Shown here: piece by piece, positions 60,899 through 64,000 of the stretch
How positions within the stretch are numbered: position 1 is the stretch's first letter
Layout of the letters: each line of letters starts with the position of its first letter
Assembly (NCBI RefSeq): GCF_001953175.1
Contig: NZ_CP018258.1
Span: 1,826,210 to 1,890,209, forward strand
Source of the DNA: Dehalogenimonas formicexedens
GTDB lineage: Bacteria > Chloroflexota > Dehalococcoidia > Dehalococcoidales > Dehalococcoidaceae
Reading direction: 5' to 3'
Length of the DNA stretch: 64,000 nucleotides
Made by a program: the position numbers and the translations under genes
The notes under the pieces: generated by a model
Databases searched by the model: none
Told to the model about the DNA's origin: nothing
Seen by the model: only the letters and a program-made list of their open reading frames with translations

Positions 60899-61183
60899 CT
60901 ACACTTTTTCGTGAGTTCGAGATCGAACCATCAGCTGAGTCGCGATTCCCAATAGTATTAAGCCTGGAACCCCAAAGAGAAGAGCCGACATTGCCGCAGC
61001 TTTCGGATAGTGCTCTTCATATGTCCCAACGATGTTTTGAAGAGCGAATAGTGTTGAAAGCAATCCAATAGCAGATAGAACCCACACGTACCATTGAACC
61101 GCAATTTTATTCGTTCGAACCCAATAAATAATCGAGGTTAAAACGATCCCTAAACCAAGAATCCCTAAATACCAATACCACAT
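60899..61183 (-). CDS. rdhB: Reductive dehalogenase membrane anchor RdhB
   Basis: 94 residues with three membrane segments (GILGLGIVLTSIIYWV, WVLSAIGLLSTLFALQN, ALLFGVPGLILLGIATQLM). The pattern ALQNIVGTYEEHYPKAAAMS, then LLFGVPGLIL, is the RdhB signature (Gln-Asn, a conserved Glu, and FGxPxxIL). RdhB anchors the exported catalytic subunit RdhA. Here rdhA is reduced to its last 33 codons, which end 21 bases upstream, so this gene is an orphan left by a deletion. Confidence 0.85.
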   Translation of the reverse strand: MWYWYLGILGLGIVLTSIIYWVRTNKIAVQWYVWVLSAIGLLSTLFALQNIVGTYEEHYPKAAAMSALLFGVPGLILLGIATQLMVRSRTHEKV

Positions 61184-61204
61184 TGTACTTTCCTTTCTCG
61201 ATAT

Positions 61205-61306
61205 TTACGTCTGATCCATACCAAAAATAGGCATTTCTTTTCCGAGATTCCACCAATCTTCATATTGTTCAACAGGTAGTTGGCCGAAACCGAAAGCATC
61301 ATCCAT
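61205..61306 (-). pseudogene. rdhA: C-terminal remnant of a reductive dehalogenase gene (rdhA)
   Basis: 33 codons in one open frame directly beside the left end of the IS3 element: MDDAFGFGQLPVEQYEDWWN, then LGKEMPIFGMDQT and TAA. The pattern ...WWN...MPIFGMD is how RdhA proteins end, and the 21-base gap to rdhB is typical of rdhAB pairs. The other 450 or so codons are missing; on the far side of the IS a different gene begins. The ATG at the junction is probably accidental. Confidence 0.8.
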
Positions 61307-61371
61307 TGACCTGACCCCCTAAAACGAGTCCAGTTTCATGTTAGACTGGAAAATAAGAAAGGGGGAAGCAG

Positions 61372-61650
61372 ATGCCCAGGAAATCTTTCACGCCAGAGCA
61401 GATCATCAACAAGCTCCGAGAGGCTGAGGTCCTTATCAGCCAAGGTACTACCCTCTCCGTAATGCTCAAGAAGATCGGAGTCAGCGACTGCACCTATTAT
61501 CGCTGGCGCCAGGAGTTCGGTGGCATGCGCATCGAGCAGGCAAAACGACTTAAGGAACTCGAACAAGAGAACGCACGCCTGAAGCGCCTGGTGGCTGATC
61601 TATCTCTCGATAAGGCCATCCTGGCCGAAGCCGCCCGGGGAAACTCCTAA
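61372..61650 (+). CDS. IS3 transposase OrfA
   Basis: 92 residues: helix-turn-helix of the HTH_21/transposase_8 type (FTPEQIINKLREAEVLISQG ... VSDCTYYRWRQEFGG) followed by a leucine-zipper-like coil (LKELEQENARLKRLVADLSL). GGGGGAAGCAG precedes the ATG. Near its end GGGGAAAC could permit the -1 frameshift that joins it to OrfB. Confidence 0.92.
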   Translation: MPRKSFTPEQIINKLREAEVLISQGTTLSVMLKKIGVSDCTYYRWRQEFGGMRIEQAKRLKELEQENARLKRLVADLSLDKAILAEAARGNS

Positions 61651-61670
61651 GCCCGTCCAGGAGAAGGAAG

Positions 61671-62486
61671 GTGATTATCCGAATATCGGATGCACTTCAT
61701 ATCTCCCAGAGGCGGGCATGTATGGTATTAGGTCAGACGAGATCTACTCAACGGCGGAGTCACAACTCAAGTGCCGAAGAGGAGAGTCTGACGGACGATA
61801 TCATTTCCCTGGCCACCAAGTTTGGCCGGTATGGCTACCGGCGTATTACGGCTATGCTCAAATCGGAAGGCTGGATGGTAAATCACAAGAGGGTGGAAAG
61901 AATATGGCGGCAGGAAGGTTTAAAGGTGCCCCAGAAGCAACCAAGGCGTAAAAGACTATGGCTTAACGACAACTCGTGCATCCGTTTGAGGCCGGAACAC
62001 AAGGACCACGTTTGGAGCTACGACTTTGTTAAACGTAGGACAGAGAACGGCAAGGCTTTCAGGATACTGACCATTATCGATGAGTTCACTAGGGAGTGCC
62101 CGGCGCTGCTGGTGGCCCGCAGTATCCCTTCTCATGATGTCATAGACCAGCTTTTCCAACTCTTTGTGCTCCGGGGAATACCTGAGTACATCCGCTCCGA
62201 CAATGGAACCGAATTCACCGCCAGGCAGATACGCAAATGGCTGGCCAGGATTGGAGTTAAAACGCTATTCATCGAGCCAGGGAGCCCATGGGAAAACGGC
62301 TACATTGAGTCCTTCAATGGCAAGCTCAGTGATGAACTCCTGGACCGGGAAATATTCAGTACGTTAACTGAGGCGAAGGTATTGATTGAGCAGTGGAGGA
62401 GGGACTACAATCAGATCCGGCCCCACAGCTCACTCGGCTACCGTCCACCGGCGCCAGAGGCCAAGATAGCTGCAATAACTACTTAA
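61671..62486 (+). CDS. IS3 transposase OrfB (DDE integrase core)
   Basis: 271 residues from a GTG; the frame is open upstream to about 61640, so it is probably made as an OrfAB fusion by -1 frameshifting. HTH_21 region (LATKFGRYGYRRITAMLKSE), then the DDE core: Asp in WSYDFVKRRT, Asp in IRSDNGTEFTA and Glu in ENGYIESFNGKLSDELL. The sequence appears intact, so the copy may be active. Confidence 0.93.
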   Translation: MIIRISDALHISQRRACMVLGQTRSTQRRSHNSSAEEESLTDDIISLATKFGRYGYRRITAMLKSEGWMVNHKRVERIWRQEGLKVPQKQPRRKRLWLNDNSCIRLRPEHKDHVWSYDFVKRRTENGKAFRILTIIDEFTRECPALLVARSIPSHDVIDQLFQLFVLRGIPEYIRSDNGTEFTARQIRKWLARIGVKTLFIEPGSPWENGYIESFNGKLSDELLDREIFSTLTEAKVLIEQWRRDYNQIRPHSSLGYRPPAPEAKIAAITT

Positions 62487-63090
62487 GAAGTGGTATCGCT
62501 ATCGGGGGCAGGTCAAATTTAGCTACCGCTTTGGTCAACATTATTTTAAGATGTGAATTACTTACCTCTTGTATCGAATACGGTATCCCAACCTTGTCGG
62601 CAAATTCGCTTATTATTTGTTCTTCAAACTTGATTCCTTTAAACCTAAGCGCAACCATTTTTGTCACGTTGGAATCAAGGACAACTCTCCCATTTTTTGT
62701 GTTTAACCCAAAACCATCAATAACTTCCTTCCTCCATTTAGTCAAAAAGGGTTTACTCAACATCCATTCATTATTCCTTAAGCATTTTCGTAACAACGAA
62801 GGGGGAAGTGACATTTCCCAACAATTCTTCCCTCCCAGCATAGATATCGAGTAATCACGGTATTTGTTCATGAGTTTCTCAAGATCAGGATGGCAAGATC
62901 CGTAAATAATAATAGTTGATTCATTTGCTATTACTGACTTGTCAATCTGTGTTCTTAACGTTTGACTACCAACTGGAAAAAGGCAACAGGGTAACACCGG
63001 ATATATAGAATAGGCGTTATCAGGTAACGTTTTTGTTACCAATCTTACTTGGTCAAGCATCGAAGCGCAGGTTAAAAGGCCGATTCTCAT
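62479..63090 (-). CDS. DUF1638-like protein with 3' end cut by the IS
   Basis: 203 residues as read. The part up to the IS edge at 62515 contains STIIIYGSCHPDLEKLMNKY, then MLGGKNCWEMSLPPSLLRKC, and FLTKWRKEVIDGFG, which fits DUF1638, a family seen near corrinoid methyltransferase and reductase-activation genes. The last 11 or so residues (LPPIAIPLLK) and the stop come from the IS end, so the natural C-terminus is lost. It overlaps the gene upstream by four bases. Function may be impaired. Confidence 0.7.
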   Translation of the reverse strand: MRIGLLTCASMLDQVRLVTKTLPDNAYSIYPVLPCCLFPVGSQTLRTQIDKSVIANESTIIIYGSCHPDLEKLMNKYRDYSISMLGGKNCWEMSLPPSLLRKCLRNNEWMLSKPFLTKWRKEVIDGFGLNTKNGRVVLDSNVTKMVALRFKGIKFEEQIISEFADKVGIPYSIQEVSNSHLKIMLTKAVAKFDLPPIAIPLLK

Positions 63091-63671
63091 TCCATTTTCT
63101 CCAGCAACGAATCTTTAAGTATAGTAGGAAGGGCCAATATGCTGGGAGGGAAATTGCATGATGATAGGTAATTATCCATTAACTCCGGTTTTAGAATAAA
63201 TATATTCCCCCCCAAGAGAACACGTATATCCTTACCACGTAACAATTTAAGAAATCTGTCTAATAGAATAATGTGGTTATATTGTGGCAAGGTGACTACG
63301 ATGAACCTACCGTTTATGAATTCGGTTTTTTGTCTTTCAGGGTTTAGTATTGACGTGGGTCGAGCTCGAAACCCTGATAATGTCAACAGTAGATAAATTA
63401 GTTCAACGGATTTAGGTATGAACTCAGAAAAATAACAGATTGGGATAACTGTTTCAGATAAATGGTGAGACGCGATAAGCGATAATCCATGATTAACAAA
63501 TTTCAATGCGGCATTTAATTCCGCCGCATTCACATTTCCTGCTTCCCATTGAGTGGTTAAGTCGCAAACAGTGGCGAGCAGTTCCTCACTCGAATATATT
63601 CTTTCAGCATTGAAGTCTTTTTCAAGAAGGTCGTTATAGAACTGTATACGGTTAACGCTGGTCGCTGGCAT
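63087..63671 (-). CDS. Uncharacterised protein, possibly a degenerate B12-binding fold
   Basis: 194 residues. An N-terminal helical part (FNAERIYSSEELLATVCDLT, then VNHGLSLIASHHLS) and a C-terminal alpha/beta part with strands FINGRFIVVTLPQYNHIIL and DIRVLLGGNIFILKPELMD. The order helix bundle plus alpha/beta domain recalls corrinoid proteins and light/B12 regulators, but the cobalt-ligand DxHxxG motif is absent. It is translated with the DUF1638-like gene. The pair stands upstream of the lost rdhA and may have belonged to its regulation or maturation. Confidence 0.5.
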   Translation of the reverse strand: MPATSVNRIQFYNDLLEKDFNAERIYSSEELLATVCDLTTQWEAGNVNAAELNAALKFVNHGLSLIASHHLSETVIPICYFSEFIPKSVELIYLLLTLSGFRARPTSILNPERQKTEFINGRFIVVTLPQYNHIILLDRFLKLLRGKDIRVLLGGNIFILKPELMDNYLSSCNFPPSILALPTILKDSLLEKME

Positions 63672-63700
63672 GTAAGAATTCCTTTTATTAACCAGGAAGT

Positions 63701-63744
63701 ATTATAGCATGCCTCATGGTAACAAAATGGTAAAAATAGGTAAC
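63701..63744 (-). promoter_or_regulatory. Promoter with direct repeats upstream of the 63671 gene
   Basis: On the minus strand TATAAT (63706-63701) lies about 30 bases before the ATG. At the -35 position there is no good hexamer but three direct repeats of a GGTAA motif (TGGTAAC 63717-63723, TGGTAAA 63728-63734, AGGTAAC 63738-63744) spaced about one helical turn, as expected for an activator site. The rest of 63745-64000 shows no gene that I can support. Confidence 0.5.
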
Positions 63745-64000
63745 GGTATGGTTGGTTTGATCGGGAAAGTTTTATTCGTTTGAAACCAGTTTTCTCTGTC
63801 CTAAAATGATCGAGGAATATTGAGGAGGCTTGAGCAAAATGGGCATGTGGCCAAACATAAATTGCATTCACTCGATTGTTCGAGGCTGTGTTTCTTACAC
63901 AAATGCGTCTTATTAAAAAACAATTTTTTACCTGGCACTGTATATTCGTTTGACATCCCCTCGAACGTAGGCGGTTCCCAACTCGCTTCAGAATGGTTCG

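Larger units (their letters stand above)
61307..62515 (+). mobile_element. IS3-family insertion sequence (IS407-like group)
   Basis: About 1209 bases with imperfect terminal inverted repeats: left TGACCTGACCCCC (61307-61319), right TGACCTGCCCCCG read inward from 62515. It carries orfA and orfB. The flanks show no 3-4-base target duplication (left ...TCCAT, right AATTT...), which suggests that a deletion occurred next to the IS after insertion. It separates the rdhA remnant from a truncated DUF1638-like gene. Confidence 0.9.

Noticed and set aside
63557-63871. Minus-strand frame of 104 codons at the right end
   Set aside because: It overlaps the start of the 194-residue gene in another frame and contains its promoter repeats; no supporting motif.

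Overview
The window looks like chromosome from a Dehalococcoidia bacterium (Chloroflexota), probably Dehalogenimonas-like. The evidence is an rdhB-type anchor gene beside a 33-codon rdhA remnant, a Tat-exported HupSL uptake hydrogenase, and a very large corrinoid salvage cluster with two CbiZ genes. This is inferred from gene content; no rRNA is present.

Layout. 1-3.1 kb: a hydrogenase operon on the minus strand (diheme cytochrome c lipoprotein, HupS, HupL running off the left edge). 3.3-12.3 kb: FMN reductase, an array of palindromic repeats, a giant 2-hydroxyacyl-CoA dehydratase/activase-like protein, a stand-alone receiver and a P-type ATPase. 12.4-17.5 kb: a presenilin-type membrane protease, a PAS histidine kinase with its OmpR-type regulator, and a second regulator that lacks the phospho-acceptor Asp. 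17.6-21.5 kb: a DUF5946 gene broken by one amber codon, then fur, feoB, a zinc-ribbon gene and a DtxR-FeoA fusion, followed by tRNA-Ala(TGC).

21.6-45.4 kb: a 24-kb integrated element joined to the 3' end of the tRNA. Its left part is a lysogeny-like switch (serine recombinase, ImmA/IrrE-like protein and XRE repressor diverging from a small XRE protein and a recombination-directionality-factor-like protein). Next come a DUF3854 primase-helicase whose 3' end carries origin-like iterons, a DnaJ/MoxR-like ATPase module, and an AT-rich PD-(D/E)xK nuclease gene that looks like defence cargo. A dense run of about 16 small genes follows. They encode Met-rich membrane proteins, beta-sandwich proteins and a subtilisin. 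The run ends in two short zinc-ribbon tyrosine recombinases and a DUF192-TM-ArdC fusion. I see no terminase, portal, capsid, tail or conjugation gene that I recognise, so this run is the best candidate for an undescribed particle or surface structure.

45.6-59.5 kb: a DOMON lipoprotein pseudogene, then one continuous minus-strand operon-like run of 16 genes for corrinoid salvage or modification. It contains a DUF71-type ATPase, three paralogous radical SAM proteins, two CbiZ, two CbiE-like proteins (one degenerate), CobO plus a degenerate CobO-like protein, CbiB, a BtuF-like protein without a signal peptide, a cysteine desulfurase, a nitrilase and a class II ribonucleotide-reductase-like protein with a changed catalytic motif. 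A structured intergenic RNA lies inside this run.

59.7-64 kb: a PPOX-type flavoprotein, an OB-fold membrane protein, rdhB with the last codons of a destroyed rdhA, an IS3-family element that abuts the break, and two genes upstream of it, one cut short by the IS.
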